A DNA stretch of 32,895 nt from Actinomycetota bacterium (GCA_009700025.1 WLMW01000011.1:1-32895); one strand, 5' to 3'. Numbered from the stretch's first letter, positions 23,743-32,320 are shown. Notes: generated by a model from the letters alone, not told the origin. A program made the numbers and translations.

Positions 23743-24546
23743 TTAGAAGAAGTAGAAGTTAGTGATTGCACCTGATGCAACCGCGCGGACATAAATATCG
23801 GCACCTGCGACTCCGAAGAGTGAGATCCAGGCAAAAGTCGGATGTTTGTGGTTGAGGGCAGAAACAATCGTCCAGGCCTTATAACGCACTGGGTGCTTAG
23901 AGAAATGTTTGAGTCGCCCACCGAGTGTATGACGGCATGTGTGGCATGAGAGTGAATAAAGCCACAACATAGTTGTTGAGAACAAGAACACAAGAGTTCC
24001 AACGCTCATGTGTCCCCATTGCTTGTCTTCATTTCTAAATGCCAAGATTACATCCCACGTTAAAATAACATTAAAAATTAACCCTGCATAGAAAAACCAA
24101 CGATGGCTATTTTGTAAAATAAGTGGCGCACGCGTTTCGCCTGTGTATTTAGTGTGTGGTTCGGCTACTGCACATGCAGGAGGTGACATCCAAAAGGCTC
24201 GGTAGTACGCTTTGCGATAGTAATAACATGTCATTCGAAATCCGAGTGGAAAAATCAAGATAAATAGTGCAGGTGAAATCCCAATTCCAAAGTACTGATT
24301 ATTAAAAGGTTGCCCGAAGAATGCAAGTGCACTACCTGGTTCGCACGAAGTAGATAAACATGGTGAGTAAAAAGGAGAAATTAACGGCTCTGAAAAATAG
24401 TATTTGTTTTCAAATGCACGAAACGTTGCATAAATTACAAAAGAAAAAAGAACTCCAAATGTGATTGCTGGTTGGAGCCACCACTTATCCGTGCGCAGTG
24501 TGCGCTCTTTAATTTTTGCTCTTGTTGGTGAAAAAACACCCGACAT
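23743..24546 (-). CDS. sdhC: Sdh1-type succinate dehydrogenase membrane subunit
   Basis: A 267-aa protein with about five hydrophobic helices that anchors SdhA and SdhB and passes electrons to quinone. It matches the single large membrane subunit of actinobacterial Sdh1 (Rv0249c type), not the usual small SdhC/SdhD pair. Notable are a Cys/His cluster CHTCRHTLGG (Cys201, His202, Cys204, His206), NHKHP (233-235), and SPCLSTSCEP (Cys63, Cys68) on the presumed outer side. Mycobacterial Sdh1 has been reported to hold a membrane-embedded Rieske-type cluster; these residues are candidate ligands here, but I cannot assign them. The ATG follows GGGGG; a perfect inverted repeat lies upstream at 24580-24594. 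Confidence 0.88.
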   Translation of the reverse strand: MSGVFSPTRAKIKERTLRTDKWWLQPAITFGVLFSFVIYATFRAFENKYYFSEPLISPFYSPCLSTSCEPGSALAFFGQPFNNQYFGIGISPALFILIFPLGFRMTCYYYRKAYYRAFWMSPPACAVAEPHTKYTGETRAPLILQNSHRWFFYAGLIFNVILTWDVILAFRNEDKQWGHMSVGTLVFLFSTTMLWLYSLSCHTCRHTLGGRLKHFSKHPVRYKAWTIVSALNHKHPTFAWISLFGVAGADIYVRAVASGAITNFYFF

Positions 24547-24579
24547 TGAACGCCCCCGGTTCGACTACTTTTCCTAAAT

Positions 24580-24594
24580 CACTATGGGATAGTG
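24580..24594. promoter_or_regulatory. Perfect inverted repeat upstream of the sdh operon (candidate operator)
   Basis: CACTATGGGATAGTG has six-base arms with a three-base centre, 33 bases before the sdhC start. It overlaps the expected promoter region. It is too short and lacks a T-tract, so it is unlikely to be a terminator; a regulator site is possible. Confidence 0.4.
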
Positions 24595-24669
24595 TCCTCT
24601 TACCGAGAAAAATCGGCTATAAATATCCGTACTTACAGGCTATGAACTCAGCCACACGTGAGTAAAAAA

Positions 24670-24755
24670 TGGCGGAGGGCGTGGGATTTGAACCCACGAA
24701 ACTTTCGTTTGCCGGTTTTCAAGACCGGTGCACTCGGCCGCTATGCGAGCCCTCC
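24670..24755 (-). tRNA. tRNA-Ser (anticodon TGA), CCA encoded
   Basis: A class II tRNA with acceptor GGAGGGC/GCCCTCC, discriminator G and genomic CCA (24670-24672), long variable arm, T-loop TTCAAAT and anticodon loop CTTGAAA for UCN codons. TTTTTT follows on the minus strand. Confidence 0.95.
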
Positions 24756-24803
24756 GTGGGAGAGGCTACCTGAATTAAGCCTTATCCAAAAATCGGCAAA
24801 AGA

Positions 24804-25616
24804 TCAGGCCGGTAGTTCCAATAGCTCTTCAATAACTATTGCCACACCATCTACTGCATGTGGCCCTGCGATTCCAGTTGCGTACTTATATCCATCTGGG
24901 TGGCCATCGGCCATTGCATAGGAGCGACCACACCATTGAAGCATTGAGAAATCATTGGGGTTGTCACCAAATGATATGCAGTCGCTTGCATCGATATTTA
25001 ATCGCCCCGCAACCTTTGCCAATGTTTGACCTTTAGAGATACCAAGGGCGGAGATCTCAAGGAGCGATTCATTTGCATTTGAATGTGTCACGGTTACCAA
25101 ACCATCAAGTTCGCTTAAAGCTATTTCTAACATCTGATCAGAAGTAAATTCGCTTCCACTGCAACGCGCTAACATCTTAAATGCTGGACCTTTAATTGCG
25201 TCTTCAATTCTGTCAACACCGACATTATCTAAACCAATATCCCAACGTGGAATATAGCTCTTTTCACGATGGTAATAATCATGCGACTCGATTGCAAAAG
25301 AAATGGTTGGAACCGCTGCACGCATACGTCGCGCAACTTCGTGTTGATCTTCTTTAGTTATCATCCACTCTTCTGTGACAGTACTGGACTTTAAGTTGTA
25401 CAACATCGCGCCATTGCCACAAATTGCTTCACCAAAACTAAAAGTATCTCGAATTTCATTCATCCATCTTGGTGGCCGTCCAGTAACAAAAAAAATATGT
25501 ACGCCTAGTTCGTGCGCTCTTGTAAATGCAGCAATCGTGCGATCAGAAATAGCTCCATCGTGTTGAACTATTGTTCCGTCTAAATCAGTAGCAATTAATT
25601 TTGGCCGCTTGTTCAC
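24804..25616 (-). CDS. HAD-superfamily Cof-type phosphatase
   Basis: A 270-aa cytoplasmic hydrolase of the Cof/YwtE group, acting on small phosphates. Motif I is DLDGT (nucleophile Asp12), motif II FVTGRPP, motif III Lys in SKGQTLAKV and motif [13 protein letters not shown]. The cap domain lies between motifs II and III. GTG 25616 overlaps the serS stop as GTGA, so it is translated after serS. Substrate is not predictable. Confidence 0.9.
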   Translation of the reverse strand: MNKRPKLIATDLDGTIVQHDGAISDRTIAAFTRAHELGVHIFFVTGRPPRWMNEIRDTFSFGEAICGNGAMLYNLKSSTVTEEWMITKEDQHEVARRMRAAVPTISFAIESHDYYHREKSYIPRWDIGLDNVGVDRIEDAIKGPAFKMLARCSGSEFTSDQMLEIALSELDGLVTVTHSNANESLLEISALGISKGQTLAKVAGRLNIDASDCISFGDNPNDFSMLQWCGRSYAMADGHPDGYKYATGIAGPHAVDGVAIVIEELLELPA

Positions 25617-26872
25617 ACCAGCTCAAATCGTTGTGTGCCAAGAAATGCTTGCAGCGCCTTTGGAATATTCACTGTTCCATCAGCGTTCTGGTGATTCTCT
25701 AAAATTGCAACAATCATGCGTGGAATTGCAACTAATGTTCCGTTGAGTGTTGCAACACTTTTGGTTCCATCGGCATCCTTGAAGCGAATATTTAGTCGAC
25801 GCGCTTGGAACTCTGTGCAGTTGGATGTACTTGTGACTTCTCGATAAGCATTTTGTGTAGGAATCCATGCTTCGATATCAAACTTACGATTAGCGCTAGA
25901 TCCAAGATCTCCTGAGGCAACATCAATCACTCTGTATGGAATCTCCATTGCATTAAGGAAATCCTTTTCCCACTGCAGTAAACGTTGATGTTCTTCTTGA
26001 GCTTGATCTGGATGGCAAAATGAAAACATTTCAACTTTATCGAACTGATGTACTCGGATAATTCCTCGAGTATCTTTGCCATAAGTTCCAGCTTCTCGGC
26101 GAAAACATGATGAATAACCTGCATATCGAATTGGTAGTTTCTCAGACGGTAAAACTTCATCCATATGAAAAGCTGCTAACGGCACTTCGCTAGTGCCCAC
26201 CAAATAAACATCATCCTTTTCTAGATGGTAAACATTCTCTGCAGCTTGTCCTAAAAATCCTGTCCCCTCCATTGCAGATGGATTTACCAAAACTGGAGGG
26301 ATGACTGGAGTAAAACCTGCTTTCACTGCTGAAGCAATTGCGTAGTTAACAAGGGCAAACTCAAGCATAGCGCCTGAACCAGTTAAATAATATGAACGAG
26401 AACCAGCGACTTTTGCACCACGCTCAGTATCAATTGCACCTAGCAACTTGCCAAGTTCTACATGATCTTTCGCTTCGAAATCAAAAGTACGAGGTGTACC
26501 TACGTGATCAATTACTACAAAGTCTTCTTCTTTTCCAATTGGTGCAGAAGGATCTAATATATTTGAAAGTTGCATAATGAGGTTCTTGGCTATTTCCTCT
26601 AAACTTGTGCGCTTATTATCGGCTTCTTTTACCCTACCTGCTAGCGTTTTAGCATTTTCTAGCAAAGCATTCTTCTCATCACCTTTAGCTGCAGCTACTG
26701 CTTTAGATAGTGTGTTTTGTTCTGCGCGCAAGGTTTCAAACTCACTCAGCGCAACGCGTCGCGCATCATCGCTTGCTAAAACTTGATCAACAATAGTTTC
26801 GTCTTCCCCGCGATTTTTTTGCGATGCACGAACTACATCTGGGTTCTCGCGAAGAAATTTAATGTCAATCAT
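25613..26872 (-). CDS. serS: Seryl-tRNA synthetase
   Basis: A 419-aa class II synthetase charging tRNA-Ser. The N-terminal coiled-coil arm (about 30-105) contacts the long variable arm. The catalytic motifs are motif 2 [29 protein letters not shown] and motif 3 [17 protein letters not shown]. It is chained by ATGA to pheA upstream and by GTGA to the HAD gene downstream. Two tRNA-Ser genes are in the same window. Confidence 0.97.
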   Translation of the reverse strand: MIDIKFLRENPDVVRASQKNRGEDETIVDQVLASDDARRVALSEFETLRAEQNTLSKAVAAAKGDEKNALLENAKTLAGRVKEADNKRTSLEEIAKNLIMQLSNILDPSAPIGKEEDFVVIDHVGTPRTFDFEAKDHVELGKLLGAIDTERGAKVAGSRSYYLTGSGAMLEFALVNYAIASAVKAGFTPVIPPVLVNPSAMEGTGFLGQAAENVYHLEKDDVYLVGTSEVPLAAFHMDEVLPSEKLPIRYAGYSSCFRREAGTYGKDTRGIIRVHQFDKVEMFSFCHPDQAQEEHQRLLQWEKDFLNAMEIPYRVIDVASGDLGSSANRKFDIEAWIPTQNAYREVTSTSNCTEFQARRLNIRFKDADGTKSVATLNGTLVAIPRMIVAILENHQNADGTVNIPKALQAFLGTQRFELV

Positions 26873-27699
26873 TTGCTCGCCTTTTCTCGCGGGTATGAAC
26901 CGAGGAAACGTATATCTTCGCAGATGGCGCGTAAAGCTTCAATTGTCTCTTTTACTGGAGCGTCGGTTGCGTGGCCTTCTGCATCGATGATGAAATGGTA
27001 GTGTCCAAGCTCTAAACCAGTCGGGCGACTTTGGATAAAAGTAAGGTTCACGTTGCGCTTAGCAAACTCGGTCAAAATATCTAATAGTGCGCCTGCATGA
27101 TCGATACCGATAAAAACAGCTAAAGATGTACGATCAAAGCCGGTTGCTTTAGGAAGAAATCCTGGCTTTGATACCAACACAAAACGCGTAACGGCACCAG
27201 TAATATCACCAATATTGTCAGCAATCACACGGAGACCGTAGTGTGCAGCGGCAACAGGTGCTGCAATAGCGGCATCAAATTCGCCCCGTCCAATAGCCTC
27301 TGCTGCTGCAGCTGTTGATGCTGTTGCGATTAATTCTGCGTCAGGATAATTACGGGCTATGTATGCGCGACATTGAGCCTCTGCATGAGGGTGTGTAGCG
27401 ATTCGACGAATATCCCCCGAATCACTTTTTACCATTAATGCAAATGAAACAGGAAGTGTTACTTCACCAACAATTGATAGCGGAGTTCCTGTTGCTAACT
27501 CATCAAGCGTTCGAGCTACAACACCTTCTACTGAATTCTCAATAGGCACTAATGCAAAGTGAGCTTTACCAACTCGAACCGCATCTAAGGCAGCGGTGAC
27601 GTTTGCATAAGGGATCAGTGAGTCGTTTGAAGAGGTGATTTTTTTTAGTGCCGCTTCCGTAAAAGTTCCTTTAGGGCCCAGATATGCATATGTACTCAC
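26869..27699 (-). CDS. pheA: Prephenate dehydratase
   Basis: A 276-aa enzyme converting prephenate to phenylpyruvate for phenylalanine synthesis. The opening is [24 protein letters not shown] and GAVTRFVLV contain the catalytic Thr-Arg-Phe. The C-terminal ACT domain ([24 protein letters not shown]) should bind Phe for feedback control; the usual ESRP reads QSRP here. GTG 27699 is six bases after a perfect TATAAT, so the message is probably leaderless. Its stop overlaps serS. Confidence 0.95.
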   Translation of the reverse strand: MSTYAYLGPKGTFTEAALKKITSSNDSLIPYANVTAALDAVRVGKAHFALVPIENSVEGVVARTLDELATGTPLSIVGEVTLPVSFALMVKSDSGDIRRIATHPHAEAQCRAYIARNYPDAELIATASTAAAAEAIGRGEFDAAIAAPVAAAHYGLRVIADNIGDITGAVTRFVLVSKPGFLPKATGFDRTSLAVFIGIDHAGALLDILTEFAKRNVNLTFIQSRPTGLELGHYHFIIDAEGHATDAPVKETIEALRAICEDIRFLGSYPREKASK

Positions 27700-27702
27700 T
27701 TG

Positions 27703-28380
27703 TTAATTATACCCGAGCGTTCTACGTGCAAATGACGGATTATTTGTAATTAAAACCTCTACACCGTTATCTAAACAAAACCGCATATCATCAGCGTCAT
27801 CGACGGTCCAAACAAAGAGTTTGCGATGTTCGTGGGTGAGTTCAAGCTTCCTACGGAGTAGTTCCACGCTTGGCCCCAAGAAATGCGCAGATGTGTACCT
27901 GCGCATGAGGGAATTAAAGCGATCTTCAAGCAGGGCGACTGTATTTTGTTGAGGGTTGATTTTTCGGATATTTTCTACAGCAAGCCATGAAAATGACATG
28001 ATAGTTACTGGTGCTAATGGGATTTCTTCCGAGATTAGATCCATTACTTTCTTTTCGACCAAACTGCCAGAAGGCACTGGGTGTTTAGTTTCAATTGCTA
28101 ACTCTTTTTTGTGATCTCGAGCCAACTCAAGGAGGTCTTCCAATAAAATGGCTTCTGGGTAATGGCGTTTGATTTCTAGATAATTCATCTCTGCTATCCG
28201 ACCAGAATAACTTGCTATTCGTTTCATATCCGCGTCATGCCAAAGAAGTAGTTGCTTATCCTTTGTAATTCGGACATCACATTCGAAGCCATCAGCGCCG
28301 GCATCGACTGCGCCTTTATATGCGCGCATGGTCATCTCTGGAAAATCAATCGAGGCTCCGCGGTGTGCGTAAATCTTCAT
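27703..28380 (-). CDS. Glycerophosphodiester phosphodiesterase (GDPD family)
   Basis: A 225-aa TIM-barrel enzyme that releases glycerol-3-phosphate from glycerophosphodiesters. It shows the catalytic opening YAHRGASIDFPE, GFECDVRITKD and LLWHDADMKRI, and ends LITNNPSFARR. There is no signal peptide, so it is cytoplasmic (UgpQ-like). ATG 28380 follows TAATCT by six bases. It is divergent from pstP by 34 bases. Its stop lies only 4 bases from pheA, inside whose promoter region it ends. Confidence 0.92.
   Translation of the reverse strand: MKIYAHRGASIDFPEMTMRAYKGAVDAGADGFECDVRITKDKQLLLWHDADMKRIASYSGRIAEMNYLEIKRHYPEAILLEDLLELARDHKKELAIETKHPVPSGSLVEKKVMDLISEEIPLAPVTIMSFSWLAVENIRKINPQQNTVALLEDRFNSLMRRYTSAHFLGPSVELLRRKLELTHEHRKLFVWTVDDADDMRFCLDNGVEVLITNNPSFARRTLGYN
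27706..27711 (-). promoter_or_regulatory. -10 element of pheA (leaderless)
   Basis: A perfect TATAAT on the minus strand ends six bases before GTG 27699. It touches the stop codon of the preceding phosphodiesterase gene. Confidence 0.6.
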
Positions 28381-28386
28381 GATTAA

Positions 28387-28392
28387 AGATTA
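28387..28392 (-). promoter_or_regulatory. -10 element of the phosphodiesterase gene (leaderless)
   Basis: TAATCT on the minus strand, then six bases, then ATG 28380. Confidence 0.45.
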
Positions 28393-28400
28393 ACAGGGGT

Positions 28401-28406
28401 TAGGCT
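28401..28406 (+). promoter_or_regulatory. -10 element of pstP (leaderless)
   Basis: TAGGCT, then eight bases, then ATG 28415. It is the same hexamer as upstream of pepP. Confidence 0.4.
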
Positions 28407-28414
28407 TACCCATT

Positions 28415-29188
28415 ATGGGCAGCTTTTACTTTGATAGCAGTGCGCGCTCAGCCCTGGGTTTGGTCAGAAGTGGCAACGAGGACTCCGCTTTTATATCTGG
28501 TCGCTTGATTGCTGTTGCAGATGGAATGGGTGGTCACGCTGGTGGTGAAATTGCATCAAAGATTGCAATAAAAACTCTCCAGGGGTTGATGCCAATGTTG
28601 ACAGATACAACAATTGACTCAGATTCAATTGAGGATTTACTACTTAACTCACTTTATACAATTGATTCTGAGATTGGTAACTACGCACGTGAAGTGATTG
28701 AACTGCGTGGAATGGGTACAACTCTAACCGCGCTACTTACACACAATAAATCAATCGCACTTTTACACATTGGTGATTCTCGATGTTATCGACTTCGCGG
28801 AAATATTTTTGAACAATTAAGTAACGACCACACTGTAATACAGGAGTTGTTAAGTCAAGGTGCAATAAGTGAAACCGAGGCACTTGATCATCCACAGCGT
28901 TCGGTATTAACTCAAGCTTTGATGGGTGATGAAAATATCGTGCCTTTATTGCAAGTCTTTGATGCTAAAGAAGGTGACCGATATTTATTGTGCAGTGATG
29001 GGCTTTCTGGGGTATTAACAGAGAAGGAAATTAAAACATTTATTAAGAAAAACGATAAAGAAGATGCAATTAAAGCTCTTGTCGATGCGACTTATATTCA
29101 AGGAGCTCCAGATAACATCACTGTACTTATTGCTGATGTCACAACTTCAGAAGTGAAAAAGAATGAAGTTTTAGGAGCAGCACAGTGA
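28415..29188 (+). CDS. pstP: PP2C-type Ser/Thr protein phosphatase
   Basis: A 257-aa metal-dependent phosphatase that dephosphorylates targets of PknB-type kinases in cell-wall and division control. It shows the metal-binding VRSGNEDSAFI, VADGMGGHAGGEIAS, LLHIGDSRCYRLR, LLCSDGLSGVL and GAPDNITVLIADV. Unlike mycobacterial PstP there is no C-terminal membrane domain, so it is soluble. Its TGA overlaps the GTG of pknB, and the usual rodA and pbpA are absent between them. Confidence 0.93.
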   Translation: MGSFYFDSSARSALGLVRSGNEDSAFISGRLIAVADGMGGHAGGEIASKIAIKTLQGLMPMLTDTTIDSDSIEDLLLNSLYTIDSEIGNYAREVIELRGMGTTLTALLTHNKSIALLHIGDSRCYRLRGNIFEQLSNDHTVIQELLSQGAISETEALDHPQRSVLTQALMGDENIVPLLQVFDAKEGDRYLLCSDGLSGVLTEKEIKTFIKKNDKEDAIKALVDATYIQGAPDNITVLIADVTTSEVKKNEVLGAAQ

Positions 29189-30735
29189 TTAATTCAGTTT
29201 TGGGAGGCCGCTACAAACTCGGTGAGATGATTGGCACGGGGGGTATGGCTGATGTATATGTCGCTGAAGATATTCGTCTGGCCAGACGCGTTGCGATCAA
29301 AGTATTACGAAGTGATTTGGCGCGTGATCCATCTTTCGTCGCAAGATTTCGAAAAGAAGCATTTGCTGCTGCTGGTTTAAATCATCCTGGAATAGTTGCC
29401 GTGTATGACTCTGGTGAAGAACCAGCGCCATACATTGTTATGGAATACGTCTCTGGCCATACTCTCCGTGAACTAATTCATAAAGGTGAGCGGGTGCCGC
29501 TCAAGCGCGCTTTGGAAATTGGTGAGGGAATTTTGGCTGCACTTGAGTACTCACATGAGCGAGGAATTGTTCACCGGGATATTAAGCCTGCAAACATCAT
29601 GATTACTGATCAAGGTGATGTAAAGGTTATGGATTTTGGAATTGCTCGTGCACTCGCAGATCTCGGTGCTACATTGACAAGCACATGGAACATTGTTGGC
29701 ACCGCACAGTATTTATCGCCTGAGCAAGCATTAGGTGAGGTTGCAGACTTGCGCAGTGATATTTATTCGACAGGTTGTCTGTTGTATGAAGTCTTGACTG
29801 GCAAACCACCATTTACAGGTGATACTCCTGTTTCTATTGCTTACCAACATGTGTCCGGTGTTTTGATCCCACCAAGTGAACTTCAGCCTGATCTCCCACC
29901 TGGTATTGATATTGTTTTGAGTGTCGCTTTAGCCAAAAAGACTGAGGATAGATATCAATCTGCAGGTTTGATGCTTGATGATTTGTTCAAAATCAGTTCT
30001 GGGCAAGAGTTGCTAACAAGAGCGCCGCGAAAGAAAATTTCTAGGCGTAAGTTATTAATTTCACTACTGTCAGTTGGCCTTATTCTCGGAACACTTACCG
30101 ATGGAATAATTGCTCTCAAGCCAACTGCAAATGTTTCTACCTACCCTCAAATTCCAAATGTCGTTGGTTTAACACAGGCTGATGCTGAATCACTATTGGT
30201 TGACTATGTAGTCACCATTACTCGCGCTCATGACGCCCGAATTCCCAAAGATCGAGTCGCAAACCAATTCCCGTTTGCTACGACTCGCGCCCAAAAAGGA
30301 TCAGGGGTTGTGCTTACACTTTCAGATGGCCCAGGAGATGCGATTGTCCCCGCTGATTTGATAGGAATGTCGCTGGTTGATGCACGAGCTGCTTTAGCGG
30401 CAGTTGGATTACTGGTTGCTCAAACAGAAGCAGTGCCATCTGATGAACCTCTCGGCACTATTTTAAAAGTTACTCCTGGTGTTGGTTCAACAATTACCGC
30501 AGGAAGTGGAGTTGTTTTACAGATTGCAAGTGGGCAAATTGAGGTTCCAGAACTAATTGGGATTGATGCGATTCAAGCAAAAACTATTCTTGTTCAAGTT
30601 GGATTCTTGGTAAACGAAATAGAGGCTTACGATCCAAACCAACCTGAAGGTGTAGTTATTCGACAAGCACCTGATCCAGGAATAACTCAGACGATCGGTA
30701 AATCAGTAACTATTACAATTAATAAAGCGCCTTAA
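29185..30735 (+). CDS. pknB: PASTA-domain Ser/Thr protein kinase
   Basis: A 516-aa transmembrane kinase sensing peptidoglycan fragments. The kinase domain (1-265) has IGTGGMADVY, catalytic Lys39 in VAIKVL, HRDIKPAN (Asp132), DFGIARA (Asp150) and the GTAQYLSPEQ activation segment. A basic stretch and one membrane helix (about 288-310) follow. Outside are three PASTA repeats of ~65 residues, beginning PNVVGLTQADA, PADLIGMSLVDA and PELIGIDAIQA; mycobacterial PknB has four. GTG 29185 has TAGGAG upstream. Its stop overlaps that of convergent pabA. Confidence 0.95.
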   Translation: MINSVLGGRYKLGEMIGTGGMADVYVAEDIRLARRVAIKVLRSDLARDPSFVARFRKEAFAAAGLNHPGIVAVYDSGEEPAPYIVMEYVSGHTLRELIHKGERVPLKRALEIGEGILAALEYSHERGIVHRDIKPANIMITDQGDVKVMDFGIARALADLGATLTSTWNIVGTAQYLSPEQALGEVADLRSDIYSTGCLLYEVLTGKPPFTGDTPVSIAYQHVSGVLIPPSELQPDLPPGIDIVLSVALAKKTEDRYQSAGLMLDDLFKISSGQELLTRAPRKKISRRKLLISLLSVGLILGTLTDGIIALKPTANVSTYPQIPNVVGLTQADAESLLVDYVVTITRAHDARIPKDRVANQFPFATTRAQKGSGVVLTLSDGPGDAIVPADLIGMSLVDARAALAAVGLLVAQTEAVPSDEPLGTILKVTPGVGSTITAGSGVVLQIASGQIEVPELIGIDAIQAKTILVQVGFLVNEIEAYDPNQPEGVVIRQAPDPGITQTIGKSVTITINKAP

Positions 30736-31382
30736 GATTTTGCTCCAACAACTGGTGAGAGTCCAACTGCTTTTTGGCGGGCTAATTTATCTCCACATTC
30801 AAATAACCAGTTAGCTAGCATCGCGTGACCATGTTCGGTTAAAACCGACTCTGGATGAAACTGCACTCCTTCAATTGGAAGATTGCGGTGCCTTATGGAC
30901 ATAACTAGACCTGATTCTGTTGCGCTTGTAATCTCAAGATCTGCACCGACAGTATCTCGTTCCACACATAACGAGTGATAACGTGTAGCAAGAAAAGGTG
31001 TGGGCAGGCCGGTTAAAATCCCTTGACCATTGTGATGCACAAGCGATGTTTTTCCATGTAGAAGTTCAGGAGCGCGCGAAACTGTTGCACCAAATGCAAC
31101 TCCAATAGCTTGATGGCCAAGACAAACACCAAATAATGGAATCTTTTTTTTAGCGCAGTACTTAATCATCGCAATACTTACACCAGCTTTTTCTGGAACC
31201 CCAGGCCCAGGAGAGATTAAGACGCCGTCATACTTGCTTGCCTCTTCGGCCGCGACAGCATCATTTCGGAGAACCGTGCACTCGGCGCCGAGTTGGCCTA
31301 GGTATTGCACTAGATTAAAGACGAATGAATCGTAGTTATCGATGACGAGGATCTTGGTGGCCATAGGAGCATTCTTGCTCAT
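30732..31382 (-). CDS. pabA: Glutamine amidotransferase (anthranilate/aminodeoxychorismate synthase component II)
   Basis: A class I glutamine amidotransferase supplying ammonia for p-aminobenzoate or anthranilate synthesis. It shows ILVIDNYDSFVFNLVQYL, ISPGPGVPEKAG, the nucleophile Cys in FGVCLGHQAIG, and the His/Glu pair in GVQFHPESVL. The open frame runs back to 31442, but homology starts at MATKILVIDN; ATG 31382 or ATG 31364 are the realistic starts. I chose 31382. It lies near pknB as in other actinobacteria, where it is often named trpG. Confidence 0.92.
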   Translation of the reverse strand: MSKNAPMATKILVIDNYDSFVFNLVQYLGQLGAECTVLRNDAVAAEEASKYDGVLISPGPGVPEKAGVSIAMIKYCAKKKIPLFGVCLGHQAIGVAFGATVSRAPELLHGKTSLVHHNGQGILTGLPTPFLATRYHSLCVERDTVGADLEITSATESGLVMSIRHRNLPIEGVQFHPESVLTEHGHAMLANWLFECGDKLARQKAVGLSPVVGAKS

Positions 31383-31386
31383 GGTG

Positions 31387-31392
31387 TATCTT
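31387..31392 (+). promoter_or_regulatory. -10 element of crgA (leaderless)
   Basis: TATCTT, then six bases, then ATG 31399. It fills the short gap between divergent pabA and crgA. Confidence 0.5.
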
Positions 31393-31398
31393 TCGCGT

Positions 31399-31665
31399 AT
31401 GCCTAAATCAAAGCTCCGTAAAAAAGTTGTTGAACAGCACACCCATGAGGCCCAGGTTGTAGTCGATGCCCCAGATGCGCCTCAGGAAAGCCCTAAGTGG
31501 TTAGCTCCAACAATGGTCGCCGCGTTCTTAATTGGACTTTTTTGGATTGTGGCCTTTTATGTCACCCAGACTCAGTATCCCGTTCCTGGAATTGGTGCAT
31601 GGAACATGATTATCGGCTTTAGCTTTATAGGTGTTGGGTTTTCGCTCGCTACCCGTTGGCGCTAA
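31399..31665 (+). CDS. crgA: Cell division protein CrgA
   Basis: An 88-aa small membrane protein that helps assemble the division machinery. It has a basic N-terminus MPKSKLRKK, helix 1 (APTMVAAFLIGLFWIVAFYV), a TQYPVPGIGAWN loop, and helix 2 (NMIIGFSFIGVGFSLATRW), as in the family. An in-frame extension back to 31342 is rejected because ATG 31399 is preceded by TATCTT at six bases and gives the family length. It is a standard member of the oriC-proximal actinobacterial cluster. Confidence 0.93.
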   Translation: MPKSKLRKKVVEQHTHEAQVVVDAPDAPQESPKWLAPTMVAAFLIGLFWIVAFYVTQTQYPVPGIGAWNMIIGFSFIGVGFSLATRWR

Positions 31666-31689
31666 TTACACCGTTGTAACTCTCCACAT

Positions 31690-31711
31690 TGTGGGTAACC
31701 ACTGTGGATAA
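31690..31711 (+). promoter_or_regulatory. Two DnaA-box sequences between crgA and the rhomboid gene
   Basis: TGTGGATAA at 31703-31711 is the exact complement of the consensus box TTATCCACA. TGTGGGTAA at 31690-31698 differs by one base and has the same orientation, four bases away. A weaker opposite-strand match, CTCCACA, begins at 31682. The genes on either side converge, so no promoter is expected here. Confidence 0.55.
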
Positions 31712-31714
31712 GTC

Positions 31715-32320
31715 CTAACGTTTATTCAATATGAACTGCGCGCTGATTAAACCACCAACCAACCCACCAAGGTGGGCCTTCCAATCAACTCCACCTAAAG
31801 CAAATCCGATTGCCAAGTTAACTCCGATAATTATATAAATTGATCGCACGTCAGCGCCGATTCTATTTCCAACAATAACCATCGCTCCAAATAATCCAAA
31901 TACCGCACCTGATGCTCCAACAGAATAACTGGAAGGAGAAGCAAAGTATGCCGAAGTTAAAGATCCGGTAAGTAAAGAGAAAAAGAAAATAATTAAAAGT
32001 TTGTTTTTGCCAAATGCTGCCTCTAAAGGATTTCCTAACACCATTAAGGCGTACATATTAAATCCAAGGTGCAACAATCCTGCGTGAACTAATGCAACCG
32101 TAAATAGCCGATACCACTCATTAGTTGCTTTCAAATAATCAAGGTTTGGTAAAGCTAAATTAAATTCAAGTGAAGGTACAAGCATTTGTAGTAAGTATGC
32201 ACCGCAGATAATTGCGATTAAAGAATAAATTGCTGAACGTTTAAGCAATTGTGATGCTGTTGATCGTAATATCAGTTGCTGGCTTATCTTGTGCGCCAGT
32301 CTTAGATTTACCAATGGCAT
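31715..32320 (-). CDS. Rhomboid-family intramembrane serine protease
   Basis: A 201-aa, six-helix protease cutting membrane proteins. The catalytic Ser137 is in GASGAVFG and His183 in KAHLGGL; the HLGFNMYAL motif (His84, Asn88) is also conserved. The start at ATG 32320 overlaps the cyclophilin gene by 80 bases; TTG 32248, giving 177 aa and an eight-base overlap, is an equally plausible start because the first 24 residues add no family feature. It belongs to the oriC-proximal actinobacterial cluster. Substrates are unknown. Confidence 0.88.
   Translation of the reverse strand: MPLVNLRLAHKISQQLILRSTASQLLKRSAIYSLIAIICGAYLLQMLVPSLEFNLALPNLDYLKATNEWYRLFTVALVHAGLLHLGFNMYALMVLGNPLEAAFGKNKLLIIFFFSLLTGSLTSAYFASPSSYSVGASGAVFGLFGAMVIVGNRIGADVRSIYIIIGVNLAIGFALGGVDWKAHLGGLVGGLISAQFILNKR

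Noticed and set aside
31342-31398. A longer crgA reading starting at 31342
   Set aside because: It would overlap pabA and add residues not found in CrgA; ATG 31399 with TATCTT ahead fits the family length.
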